From: Nephrocerus scutellatus
Taxonomy: Eukaryota > Arthropoda > Insecta > Diptera > Pipunculidae
Assembly (NCBI GenBank): GCA_947095585.1
Contig: OX352761.1
Location: 135,376,277-135,440,276, forward strand
Direction of reading: 5' to 3'
DNA length: 64,000 bases
In this document: piece after piece, positions 1 to 9,539 of the stretch
Layout of the letters: the number at the start of each line of letters is the position of its first letter
Numbering within the stretch: position 1 is the stretch's first letter
Made by a program: the position numbers and the translations under genes
Notes under the pieces: generated by a model
The model's database searches: none
Told to the model about the DNA's origin: nothing
The model's input: the letters and a program-made list of their open reading frames with translations, nothing else

Positions 1-1325
1 TTTTCAGATTACACGAATGAAATTTACATGAAGAAACAGACTTTTATTAAATGAATTTATCCGTTCATGGTCCGAAAATTTAGACACAAATTTTCACTCT
101 TAAAAAGTAAAGAAAGTAATAAACATTATCCTCTTCGAACGTTTCTATTCTCTACAAATAATATGTAAACAAATCAAAGTACATACTAATTTTTAGTGCG
201 TCTTTGTGAATGTATACATAATATATCATCGCATCGCTCGATTACTACCAAATACATCTTTAATGTGTGTTTATTATTCATTGTGAATTTTTCTTAATTT
301 TCTCTTCAATGAAACTCGAATGAAAGAGGAGAAGGAGACTATGGAAAAAGTTGTTATAGGTCAAGTTGAAACTTATCAGTGGTTAATAATTGCATCCGAG
401 ATGACGATGCGATCACGATTATATAAGCGATATAGGAGTTATGTAATTTCCGAAGATACTCGGTTAAAGCAATAAATTAGCATTTAGTAAAAATGTATGA
501 TTTTTTCAAAAGAAGAGTTCATGTTGTAACTAAAAAGAGCTGATTAGTGAATGAAACTTTTGGCTGTTATAGCCATACGCGTTTAGTCTTGTAATGCTAC
601 ATATTGTTATAAATTGAAAATAAAATTATTTTTAGCGGTTGTTCCTCCTTTTGGGCTAGGCTACTAGGGCACTTGACTCCTTTTGTAGAAATGAAAAAAC
701 CATCTGCAGACATACTCGTACTATACCCAAGAACGAACTACCAAATATTTCTTCTTTTAGGTCAAGTTGAAATTCCAATCAAAATCTTTAACGACACAAC
801 TTGTTTTACTTCTTTTCGTTACTCTGTGAACACCTCTCTTCAAACGGGCTTTAAATTCAGTCTTGTTTCTCTATATTTGTCGTGTGCATTTTGCACCTGT
901 AGCTTAACATTGCCACTCAAAACAGTAACGAATACTTTCCATGCCCATGTTTCAAAATATACGAAATCCTATATTTGTATAATTAATTGTGGCGCGGCAT
1001 TAATGCTGCGTTGTCAATTTCGTAATAGACGTAATAGATGCAAAGACCTAAAATGTATTAGCGGCGTTAATGCTATGTGTAGAATATAAACGAAAAGTTG
1101 TTTGGTGTTAAACTGCATGTTTGGAATGCGAATATGTGAGACGAAAACAGAAGCTCACAACAACAGACTTTAAAGAGTTGACAATTAATAACGTAAACAA
1201 TGTCTACGTTTTTATGTAGAATTTGCAGCGTTAGTTAATTAAACCATAAAATGAAAGGTCTTTACAACAATTGATCAGACTTAGACCCTTAGGAACGCGA
1301 GAAAAATCTCTATAGTTCCAAAACT
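1..1325. other. Unannotated AT-rich stretch
   Basis: No protein family, RNA gene or repeat recognisable by eye. The longest open frame (673-1089, 138 codons) has no familiar motif and no coding-like composition, and I treat it as chance. Confidence 0.5.
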
Positions 1326-2325
1326 CACTTAACCATCTGATTACAGACTTTAAAGGCGCATATGATAGCATAGCCGGAGTAGAACTTTATAAAGTCATGA
1401 GAGAATTCGGTATCCAAAATATACTGGCACGACTATGCAGTTTGACTGTGACCAATGTTATAACCCAAATAAAGATATTCGGATGCCTATTAAGTACATT
1501 CTTCATCTATACTGGTTCCGACAATGATGGACTGGCATGCGTCCTCTTCAATCAGTCGTTGGAGAATGTGATCTGAGACTCCCATGTGACGGTGAGAGAA
1601 ATATTCCTCTAAAAGTCCATCCAGATACGCAGATGATATTAGGATCATTGCTAAAAACAAAAAAGGTGTATAAGAAACTTTCACCAAGATCAAGCTGGCT
1701 GCATATATCCAAGTAAATGAGAACGAAACAAAGTACATGGAGGCCACGTGTGCGAGCATTGGTGCCTAAATGCTAAAGGAATGCCTGTTTGAAGTATATT
1801 GGAATCTTTAACTATCTTGAATTAATTTTAGAGAGCATACAACCAGAAATAAGTGCGCGGTTGCTTAAATCCAACAAAGCTTACTTCAACCTGTGAAGAC
1901 ACATATAGAAATTTAACTATAACATATAAGCTGCTAGTGTATAAGACAATAGTCATACCACTTACATACTTACATATATATCTGAGACTTGAGTGATTAG
2001 CAAAATGCTCGCTGACTCCTTAGTCGCGTATGTGAGAAAGAACGATTTCCGAGACTCTATAATGATAAGATCTACTAGCTTTACGGTGATGTCAACATCG
2101 TAAAAAGAATTAGCTCGATAGGCTCCGGTGAGCAGGTCGCCTAGCTGAGCGAATCCTGCTCGGCAAGTCCTTTTGGATAGGAGTTATGGGACCCGACAGC
2201 GAGTCAGGCTAAGCCTGTAAGAATGGTATTGACCAGGACGATCAGGGTTTAGGGATGCCAAACTTGATGACGTTGGCTCGAAGTCGGGACCGGCAAAGTA
2301 CTTTTTGCGTTAAGCTCTGATGCTT
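1326..2325 (+). mobile_element. Decayed RTE-like LINE reverse transcriptase and 3' end
   Basis: Reading across frames gives the order of a non-LTR reverse transcriptase: a degraded FxxAYDSI box, VELYKVMREFGI, a DGLACVLFNQSLENVI box, then ENETKYMEA. Around 2045-2310 comes the C-terminal tail, in which RLYNDKIY and GDVNIVKRI can be read and which shares DNA words with 7440-7527 and 9104-9480. Many stops and frameshifts break it, so it is a pseudogene. The RTE-like assignment rests on motif flavour only. Confidence 0.7.
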
Positions 2326-2339
2326 GTTGTGTAGACATA

Positions 2340-3035
2340 CGAGTATAATAAGTAATGTTTATTGTTATACACATGCAATTTCATATAAAATAGATTCAAG
2401 TTGAATTGTCCATACGTCTTTTAATATTCTTTTTTTTTGTAAAATCAATTTACAAAAAAACGAAGATTTAAAGAGCGATGTATAAAAATACATATACATC
2501 TATATCGTATAATTATGTTTGATTTGTTACTTCAATCTAAATATTACTAAATACATAAAAGACAAAGTTAGTAACTATTTTTGTAAAATTTTGTAATGCA
2601 AGCAAGGAAGTTTCTAGGTAAATAGGACTTTATTTGTTTTCTAAAAATTAACATACATTAAACGAATTACACCGAGAAATATTTTTTATGTATTAACAGG
2701 TAAATATAATAGTTTATTTCGCATCACTCATCAGATCAGGCGATCACCGAGTGTTCTGAATGTCAAGTGGTTAAGCGCAAGTTCGGAAATTACATACATT
2801 TTATTCCGAATATCAAATTCTACATTCGTAATGTAATTTAATATGCCAAGTCGGAATGATTAATTGTAAGATTTTATACAGACAATTACAGACAATTGTT
2901 AGAAAGAAAAATAGTCAAGGGAAGTGTAACAGAGCAGATTTAAATTATTTTAAAAACTTCGTTCTATCTGGACACTTGCAAAGAAAGTGAGTAAAAGTTT
3001 CCTTCTAATTTGTTTTCTTGCAAATCCAAAAAAAG
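2340..3035. other. Unannotated AT-rich stretch
   Basis: AT-rich sequence with homopolymer runs. I see no gene and no repeat shared with the rest of the window. Confidence 0.5.
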
Positions 3036-3044
3036 GTATGGGTA

Positions 3045-3870
3045 ACGTACGACGTCCAGCTTAGCTGCATGGCTACTGCTCTCGTTTCGTTATGTCCTAT
3101 ATCCCTTCGTGGGTCCTAGGGCCTCTACTACGCATACGCGCCATCGCGTGCGGTTCCTGGCAATGAGCTTTAGCTCTCTCCAACTCTTCCCCAATTGCCG
3201 TGACTCCTCCTCAACCAACTGTTCTGCGCTATGTGTATCTCGGACGACCAGTTCTTCTACCATCCTGAGATAATGGATTCCATTGCATTGCGTACTTTGC
3301 TATGGAACTGTCGCCTTTTCGGAGTTTATGACCAATTCACTGCCACTTCCGTCGTTGGATGGTTGTGCCTGACCCGTTCTCTGGTAAAGATGTTCGTTAG
3401 AGATACGGTTAGACCAGAAAACCCTTAAGATGTTCCGTAGGCACCTATTTAAGACGTTTGTAATATTTTTGTGATAGTAGCGGTCACGTTCCAAGTGATG
3501 CACCTTTACAACAGCACAGATTCAACATTTGAACGGAACAGTCGCAACTTAGTGTGTAAGCTGATCGCATTGCTTCGCCATATCATGGACATCATTCCAA
3601 ACACTGATTTTGCTATGCCAATTCGTTTGACAATGTCCTGTTCGGTTCAACCTTCGGTCAAGACAATACTCCCAAGATATTGAAAACTCTCTACTCTCTC
3701 TACCGGTTGTCCAGCAATGTTAACTTGAGTTACTGAGTTAGTGCCGAGGTTGATGCTTTTGGTTTTGGCAGTATTCATCTTCAAACCCGCAACATTTGCC
3801 GTCCTATCCACATATGTTGTCATTTGGTGCAGCTCCATAGTCCTGTGTGAGAGTAAATAAACGTCGTCAG
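3045..3870 (-). mobile_element. LINE reverse transcriptase C-terminal fragment
   Basis: On the minus strand a 63-codon frame (3647-3838) contains GLKMNTAKTKSINLG and VESFQYLGSIV, the classic palm-to-thumb region of non-LTR reverse transcriptases. It is followed after frameshifts by NRCLRNILRVFWSNRISN and RTGQAQ (around 3340-3460), the tail seen in many dipteran LINE proteins just before a final Trp/Arg-rich segment (to about 3050). The catalytic part is missing and the frame is broken. It differs in sequence from the RTE-like pieces at 1.3-2.3 kb. Confidence 0.75.
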
Positions 3871-5394
3871 CAAGTTATGAAACATTCATTGTATTGGAAC
3901 ACATCCATAGTTGTAAAGTTTGATTTTGATTTCTTTTGAAAATTTCTCAGATTGTGTTATTCTCTTGATTCCAAATCTTATTAATTTGGTACCGGAGCAA
4001 CTATAGTTTGCTACAATTGTATATAAATTGGTATTACATTTAGAAGTAAGTAACATAATGTTGTTTTTTTTATTAATTTTAACTCCACAGTCTCTACAAA
4101 TTGCACCTGTTTAACAAAATTCTAAAATCATTTAAATCCAGCAAGTTTTAAATTTCTTCACCTATTTTACAAAAGCTTATGCATGTAAACGAATTGTAAC
4201 GTATTGCCAGGCATTAGTATTTCATTTTATCATTTTTGTTCCAAGATTAAAAACGATGGCTAAGGCTATCATCATGTGTATGAAAAACAACTATTATTTA
4301 CAGCTTTTCTTTGAAAATGTGTACATTTTGAATAAACGAGGAATCAACATACATTTAATTAAATCGGATACAAAATACAAAGATGGTGTTTTTATTTGAT
4401 ATAGTAATAGTGGAATTTTTCAACGAACAAAGTTCGAATTGATTTATGCAAATTTTGTGCGTCACTTTTGGGAAATAAGAATGAAACTGAATTAATTATT
4501 CGTAGCAACGTTACTATTTTAATACAGTTTTTTTCTCAAGTCGGTTTTGCTGCTGTATAAAAACCCCTTACAATAATTCAAATTTTATACACACGTGTTT
4601 TGCAAAATTCTTAAAAGTTTTAGAAAAGTATATATAAGTATTTGGTTTTTTCTCTCTAATTAAGGTTAATAATCTCACCCCAAAACAAATATGTACTTTC
4701 GAATGTTATAAAAATGTGCAGTAGAATTCGAAATTGGAGTACAACTACAACAAATTGCGAATTGTTTTACTGAAACAGAACTGATTGTATTAAATCTATA
4801 TTTTTTCGCATTCTTTTTTTTTAATTTACTGATCAATTAAACAACTTTATTCAAATAACAACGCTAAAAATTACCTAATAAAAGAGAGCGCCTAAATAAT
4901 TAAGTCGTAAGTCCGCAGTATCAGCTTATAAGAACAGATTGTTTAAATGGGTGCTGCAGTTATTTTTGTTGCTACTTGACTTATAAACGACAGAAGAAGG
5001 TAATGCGCAATGACAAACAAGACAACAATTAAAGAAAAGTTCCGGTTATTTTATACCGCAAATATTCGATAAATATATCGTCGCGACATCACTTAAAAAA
5101 TTATTATATTGAAATAATTATAACCAAAAAAACCACACAAACAAATCAACGTCATGTGCCGTGACATGACAAGAAATAATTTGTTATGGTGCAATTTATA
5201 GGGTCGTATTTTGTTTTTGTGTTAAGCGATTTTGTTTTTGTTTTTGAAAAACAAAGACAAAGATTCAAAAGCACTGGTTCGTCCTGCTGTTTGGCCCCGT
5301 ACGACATCGGATCGATCACGTGGTTAAGGAATTCATAAAATTCCACGGAGATTGGCGTTATGGAGTGCACATTTAGCGAAATTATAAACAGTTT
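3871..5394. other. Unannotated AT-rich stretch
   Basis: Poly-A and poly-T tracts and short chance frames only. Nothing recognised. Confidence 0.5.
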
Positions 5395-5395
5395 T

Positions 5396-5830
5396 TTCTG
5401 TTTTTTAAATTCTCTATATTAACTTCACTTGCCCGTGTGTTTGTGGGTTTGTGGGCTTGTGGATTTGTGGTGGATTCTTGCGATCAATTTTTAACCCACT
5501 TCCTACAGCCCGATTTTATTGAAATTTGGCACACATGTGTATTTCCGGAGACAACACTTTCTATTAAATTTTGAGGCCCCTCGGGCTGCGGGGTCGGGGG
5601 GCTCCCAAACAAAAATTTTAAAAAATTTACCCGATACACACATGTGTATACCCAATAAACAATACTTTTTCGAAAATTTGGTAGTGATCGGGTCCCGGGT
5701 TCGGCCGCAAGGCCCTTATACATTTTTTAAAATCTATACTGGCATCAGATATTCGTCGCCCTTTATGGACTTTGTGCGGTGTGTGCTGCGCAGTCGGCTG
5801 CGCTGCATGGTTTTGGTGGTGGAGAGAGAG
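5396..5830 (+). repeat. R-A dispersed repeat, copy 1
   Basis: Begins with the shared head AAATTCTCTATATTAACTTC, runs through a GT-rich segment, then the shared block around CCCACTTCCTACAGCCCGAT and ACACATGTGTAT. The ACACATGTGTAT-type block occurs twice inside this copy. The GC-rich tail near 5760-5815 resembles the one at 57210-57280. It has no coding capacity of its own; the chance frames 5484-5723 and 5519-5923 run through it. Confidence 0.7.
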
Positions 5831-6175
5831 AGAGAAATCTTAGCGCACGCACAAATGAACCCAGCAAATGAAACGAGACATACATGTTTCATGCTTACTT
5901 CAACTTACATTTTTATTTACTGAATTGTATTTTTATTGATGTCGTTTTTTTTGTTGTCGATATCAACTTACAGATAGAACAACAAGTTTTCACAATATTC
6001 TGTCATTTGGCGTTTTCATAAATTAGTTCAAAGCAGTCAAAGAGTTCTCAAGATAAATGTTCGTGTTTCGTGCTCAGAGTATGAGCGTGCTCTAAGTGCT
6101 CAGAATAAAATGATCTGAGCTTTTTCAATTTTAACATCTGATGTCAAATGTCTGTTTCGATGATTTTCTCCTACA

Positions 6176-6285
6176 ATAAAAAAAAAATGGCCCAGGATCG
6201 AGGGGCTCCCATATCAATTTCTGCGATTAGAGAATTTAGATGAAAAATTTTAATTTTTATGGGTTGTTTTTATTTCTTGTAAGAA
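6176..6285 (+). repeat. R-A dispersed repeat, 3' end fragment
   Basis: Contains GAGGGGCTCCCATA, then TTAGAGAATTTAGATG and TTTTTATGGGTTGTTTTT. That is the 3' terminal order seen in the copies at 25.3 and 57.4 kb. Only the last 110 bp or so are present. Confidence 0.6.
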
Positions 6286-6818
6286 TATTAAAAAAACATA
6301 ACGTTTATCTGAGCTTTGTTGTTTTTACAATACAACGCAAAAGCTTTCAACTTATTCAATGGCCATTATTAAATTTGTGTTCAAAACTCATTATAATAAT
6401 AACGGCTTCAATTTTTCCCAAAATATAGTATTATTATAAGTTAAGCTTTCTATAGGAAGTTTTAAAATAAAAGCCAAAAAGAAAAAAAAATGCAAAACAA
6501 AACTTAAAAGATAATATCCTAACATTGGCAATGCCAGGTGCTCGCAGTACAACTGGCAACTCAATGCTCTCACTGAGACAACCCCGAAAAGGCAAGCTCA
6601 TTTCACCAACCTCATGAGTCAGTACTACAATAACTCTTTTTTCCGAAAAACATATTAAATTTTTATTTTCAAAAATATTAATTATTAACAATAATCAGAT
6701 ATAAATTTTTTCAATATAATAATAAAGTAATACAAAAACTTCGACGGATAATCTAACATAATCTAAAAATTAAATATATCAACTAAGCTAATTGGAGCTA
6801 TCCATACTTCCTATACTC

Positions 6819-7156
6819 TCCATACTAATATTATAAATGTGAAAGTAACTCTGTCTGTTTGTCTGTTGCTTATCACGGCTAAACGCCTGGACCGATATTC
6901 CTCTTTTTTTTTTAAATGTTTGTAATAGTCCTGGAAAACTAGCGATAATAACTCACGATTCGAACACGTTATGGGCTACGATTTTGGGTTTCTGGTCGGT
7001 TATTGGGAGCAGTAGGAGAGCGGTCAGTTTGGTTGGTTCAGTAGAGTGTGAGGAGCAGCCCGACAACGCCTGTTATTTTAGCTTTTGGTTGGGTCTAAAC
7101 GGCGTCTTGGTGGGGAGGGTCTTATGGTCCCGGGTAACGCCTGGGTTAACAATTAG
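6819..7156 (+). mobile_element. Candidate non-autonomous Helitron-like element
   Basis: The 5' part reads TCCATACTAATATTATAAA followed by a CTGTCTGTTTGTCTG stretch and a CACGGCTAAACGCC block, an arrangement typical of insect Helitron-like repeats. Near the 3' end a perfect 6-bp stem (CCCGGG / CCTGGG, one G-T pair, loop TAACG, 7129-7145) is followed 11 nt later by TTAG and then T. Canonical Helitrons end in CTRR, so the first base deviates. No RepHel coding sequence. The 5' boundary is uncertain. Confidence 0.4.
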
Positions 7157-7159
7157 TTA

Positions 7160-7350
7160 ATTAATAAAAAAAAATCCCATAAAAATTTCATGTAAACTCT
7201 CTAATAGGAGATACATATGTGTTTAAAATTTGAAGAAAATCGAGCTAATTTTAAAAAAATTTACATGGGCACCACTCGGGCCCTATGGTCCCTTCACTCC
7301 AAAAATTGTACAAAAAGTTTTGTCCGTCGGAGGTACACATGTGTTCATAC
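7160..7350 (-). repeat. R-A dispersed repeat, reversed fragment
   Basis: The plus strand shows AAATCCCATAAAAATTTCAT, then GTAAACTCTCTAATA, the reverse complement of the R-A 3' end. Two reversed copies of the ACACATGTGTAT-type block follow, near 7215 and 7335. Confidence 0.6.
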
Positions 7351-7399
7351 TTCATACTATATTACTGAGCAAACTTAGAAAGCAAAACATTTTCCACAT

Positions 7400-7527
7400 T
7401 TATTTTGAAGATACCTAGTGGCATAGACTTAAGGAGAAAAGTATTACGGAGAATTGTTGTAAAGATGGACGGTTCTGGAGACTCTATAATGATAAGATCT
7501 ACGAGCATTACCGCGATGTTGACATCG
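7400..7527 (+). mobile_element. RTE-like LINE fragment, left of the F2 insertion
   Basis: One frame gives WRLYNDKIYEHYRDVDIV, the pre-terminal segment also present in decayed form at 2045-2110. It stops at 7527 exactly where the F2 poly-A tail (seen as a T run) begins, and resumes at 9104 with the sequence that should follow. The two halves therefore belong to one element split by F2. Confidence 0.7.
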
Positions 7528-7545
7528 TTTTTTTTTTATATAGAG

Positions 7546-7596
7546 ACTTATTGCCAAGTGATGACTCCCTGAATGACTTACGTCACGGCAATAAGT
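7546..7596 (-). repeat. Inverted repeat (hairpin) in F2 3' UTR
   Basis: ACTTATTGCC (7546-7555 region) pairs perfectly with GGCAATAAGT (7587-7596); further in, GTGA/TCAC can extend the stem past a small bulge. It lies within about 20 bp of the poly-A end. A 3' stem-loop close to the tail is known to be recognised by the reverse transcriptase in some LINE clades. That role here is inference. Confidence 0.55.
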
Positions 7597-7905
7597 TGGG
7601 CTAAGCCCTTTATTAAATTCAAAATAAAATAAAAATCGAAGAAATGTGATTTTCAATATATCACATTCCTCACGTTTGTAGCCGGTTTCAATTTATTTTC
7701 TCAGAATTCTCCCTGATTCATTGGAAAAGCAATACGGAAAACGAACACGAATTTAGAAAGACGCGAGTCCAAATACTTTTATCAATGAATCATGGTCAGG
7801 GAAAACTACAAAAAACCTTGACCAAGAAAATATTACAAATTATATATATTTAAAAAATACTGATAAACCATTTTTTTTTATATTAAGAAACAACTTATGA
7901 ATACT

Positions 7906-9063
7906 TTAACCATCATCCTTCAAGAAGTTGTTAACGGCTAATTTGAACGCCTGCAGATTATAAGATTCTGGAAACACGTGTTCGACCAATTGATTCCACA
8001 TCGAAGAGAAAAAAGGAGGATTTAAAGTGTTGGGTTCTACATGAAAAAGTTTAAAGGCAAATCTATGTTGATTGACCCTTAAACGAGTGTTTACGTTACT
8101 GAGAAAAGGCCCAGGAACTAGAGAACGGGTTTCTAAAGAACATTTACCGTTGTAAAATTTATAGAAAACAGATAAAGCTCCTACATTTCGTCTGTGCTCC
8201 AAAGTATCAAGAGACGAAGTAATGGTTACATCGTTTATCAAACGGATAACTCTATTCTGAACACCATCAAGATGAACCAAATGCGATCTTGGAGCACCAC
8301 CCCACACATATGAATTAAATTCTAAAATTGGTCTAACATAAGTATTATATAATCTTAACACTTCAGAGCGAGTGAAGTAGAAGTTACAACGTCTTATGAA
8401 GCCTAAACATTGGCTAGCTCTTTTTGAAATTTCATAAATATGTTCTTTCCAGGAAAGTTCATTTGATACTTTTAAACCTAACAACTTAAGTGAATCAGAT
8501 CTCGCAATAGAGGTACCATTAATAACAGGAGGAACATAATGTTGAGTTGTCTTCTGAGAAAAAAGGCAAGACTGGAATTTATTTGGGTTAAATTCTACTC
8601 TGTTAGAAATGCCCCAATCAAGAATGATTTGAATATTAGACAGAATAGTCAAATTCATTAATTCACGCGAACCATTCAAACGAGAATTGCATTCTTTTTG
8701 ATTGACAAACTCAATGGAGGCCGATAGTGTTGTATCATCAGCAACTGAATGGATATCACAGGTTGTAGAAGACAACAGGTCGTTGATATATATCAAGAAG
8801 AGCGTGGGAGACAAGGATGATCCTTGAGGCACGCCAGCATTGATCCCATGTGAATCTGAAGATATACCATTTAATACAACTTTTATTTTACGGTTCCATA
8901 AATAATTCTCAATCCATGTAATTAGAGAGGAGTGTAAATTCAGCGCACGAATCTTATTAATAAGACAATCATGCCATACTCTATCAAAAGCTTTAGCAAT
9001 ATCTAAGGAAACAACGCTTGATTCACCTAGGTTTTCAATGCTTCGCTCCAAACAATGAGTCAT
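7906..9063 (-). CDS. F2 reverse transcriptase, N-terminally truncated
   Basis: A 385-codon minus-strand frame with the core of a non-LTR reverse transcriptase. It shows SLDIAKAFDRVWHD (first catalytic Asp), NAGVPQGSSLSPTLFLIYIND, then HSVADDTTLSAS at the catalytic loop, NRVEFNPNKFQSCLFS and LKLLGLKVSNELSWKEHI. The usual loop in this clade is F/YADD; here VADD keeps both Asp residues. The frame ends at FLKDDG. It stays open upstream to the truncation at 9103, so the Met at 9063 is only the first ATG. The endonuclease and the RT N-terminus are missing, so it cannot act alone. Confidence 0.85.
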   Translation of the reverse strand: MTHCLERSIENLGESSVVSLDIAKAFDRVWHDCLINKIRALNLHSSLITWIENYLWNRKIKVVLNGISSDSHGINAGVPQGSSLSPTLFLIYINDLLSSTTCDIHSVADDTTLSASIEFVNQKECNSRLNGSRELMNLTILSNIQIILDWGISNRVEFNPNKFQSCLFSQKTTQHYVPPVINGTSIARSDSLKLLGLKVSNELSWKEHIYEISKRASQCLGFIRRCNFYFTRSEVLRLYNTYVRPILEFNSYVWGGAPRSHLVHLDGVQNRVIRLINDVTITSSLDTLEHRRNVGALSVFYKFYNGKCSLETRSLVPGPFLSNVNTRLRVNQHRFAFKLFHVEPNTLNPPFFSSMWNQLVEHVFPESYNLQAFKLAVNNFLKDDG

Positions 9064-9103
9064 GCACGCCTGTAAAAATCGATCTTCTGGCGAACTAATG
9101 AAA

Positions 9104-9399
9104 AAAAAATTAAGCTCGGTAGGCTCCGGTGGGCAGGAAAACTAGCTCGCATTAGCGAAATGGATCCTGCTCGAATAGTCCTTTACGGTATGGATTTATG
9201 GAACACGACATAAAGGCTGGCCAAGCCTATGCTGGAAGAACGTGGACCAGAAAAAAATTAAGCTCGGTAGGCTCCGGTGGGCAGGAAACCTAGCTCGCAT
9301 TAGCGAAATGGATCCTGCTCTGATAGACCTTTACGGTATGGATTTATGGAACACGACATAAAGGCTGGCCAAGCCTATGCTGGAAGAACGTGGACCAGA
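9104..9399 (+). repeat. 148-bp tandem duplication, two units
   Basis: Units 9104-9251 and 9252-9399 are nearly identical. Differences seen include GAAAACTAGC against GAAACCTAGC and CTCGAATAGTCC against CTCTGATAGACC. Both units begin at an A run, which suggests duplication through the A tract. No third unit. Confidence 0.9.
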
Positions 9400-9500
9400 A
9401 CGCCTACGGTTTAGGGATGCCAAACTGAATTACATCGGCTCGAAATCGGAACCGGTGGAGAGATTTTTTGCGGGATGCCGGGACCGAACCCCGGTTGTAG
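9104..9500 (+). mobile_element. RTE-like LINE 3' end, right of F2, with tandem duplication
   Basis: Continues the element interrupted at 7527. In mixed frames it shows the ARxRxRWRDFLRDAGTEP type of C-terminus near 9435-9480. The segment starting AAAAAATTAAGCTCGGTAGG occurs twice in direct tandem (9104-9251 and 9252-9399). Sequence words are shared with 2105-2290. Confidence 0.7.
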
Positions 9501-9539
9501 AGCCAAATATCTTAAGATATTTTACAAAAATATTGTGGT

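Larger units (their letters stand above)
7528..9103 (-). mobile_element. F2, a 5'-truncated Jockey-like LINE
   Basis: Minus-strand element ending in a short poly-A (T run 7528-7537). It contains a long 3' UTR (7528-7905) and a reverse transcriptase frame open to its truncated 5' edge at about 9103. The 3' UTR carries a hairpin (7546-7596). Related copies lie at 17046-17345 and, in plus orientation, at 54420-56815. It interrupts an RTE-like LINE. The only close open frame is the one at 7906-9103, with no endonuclease portion left. Confidence 0.85.

Noticed and set aside
673..1089. 138-codon plus-strand frame
   Set aside because: No motif, unusual composition for a protein, no neighbours; chance frame in AT-rich DNA.
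5519..5923. 134-codon plus-strand frame
   Set aside because: Runs through an R-A repeat copy; the same frame is not open in other copies.
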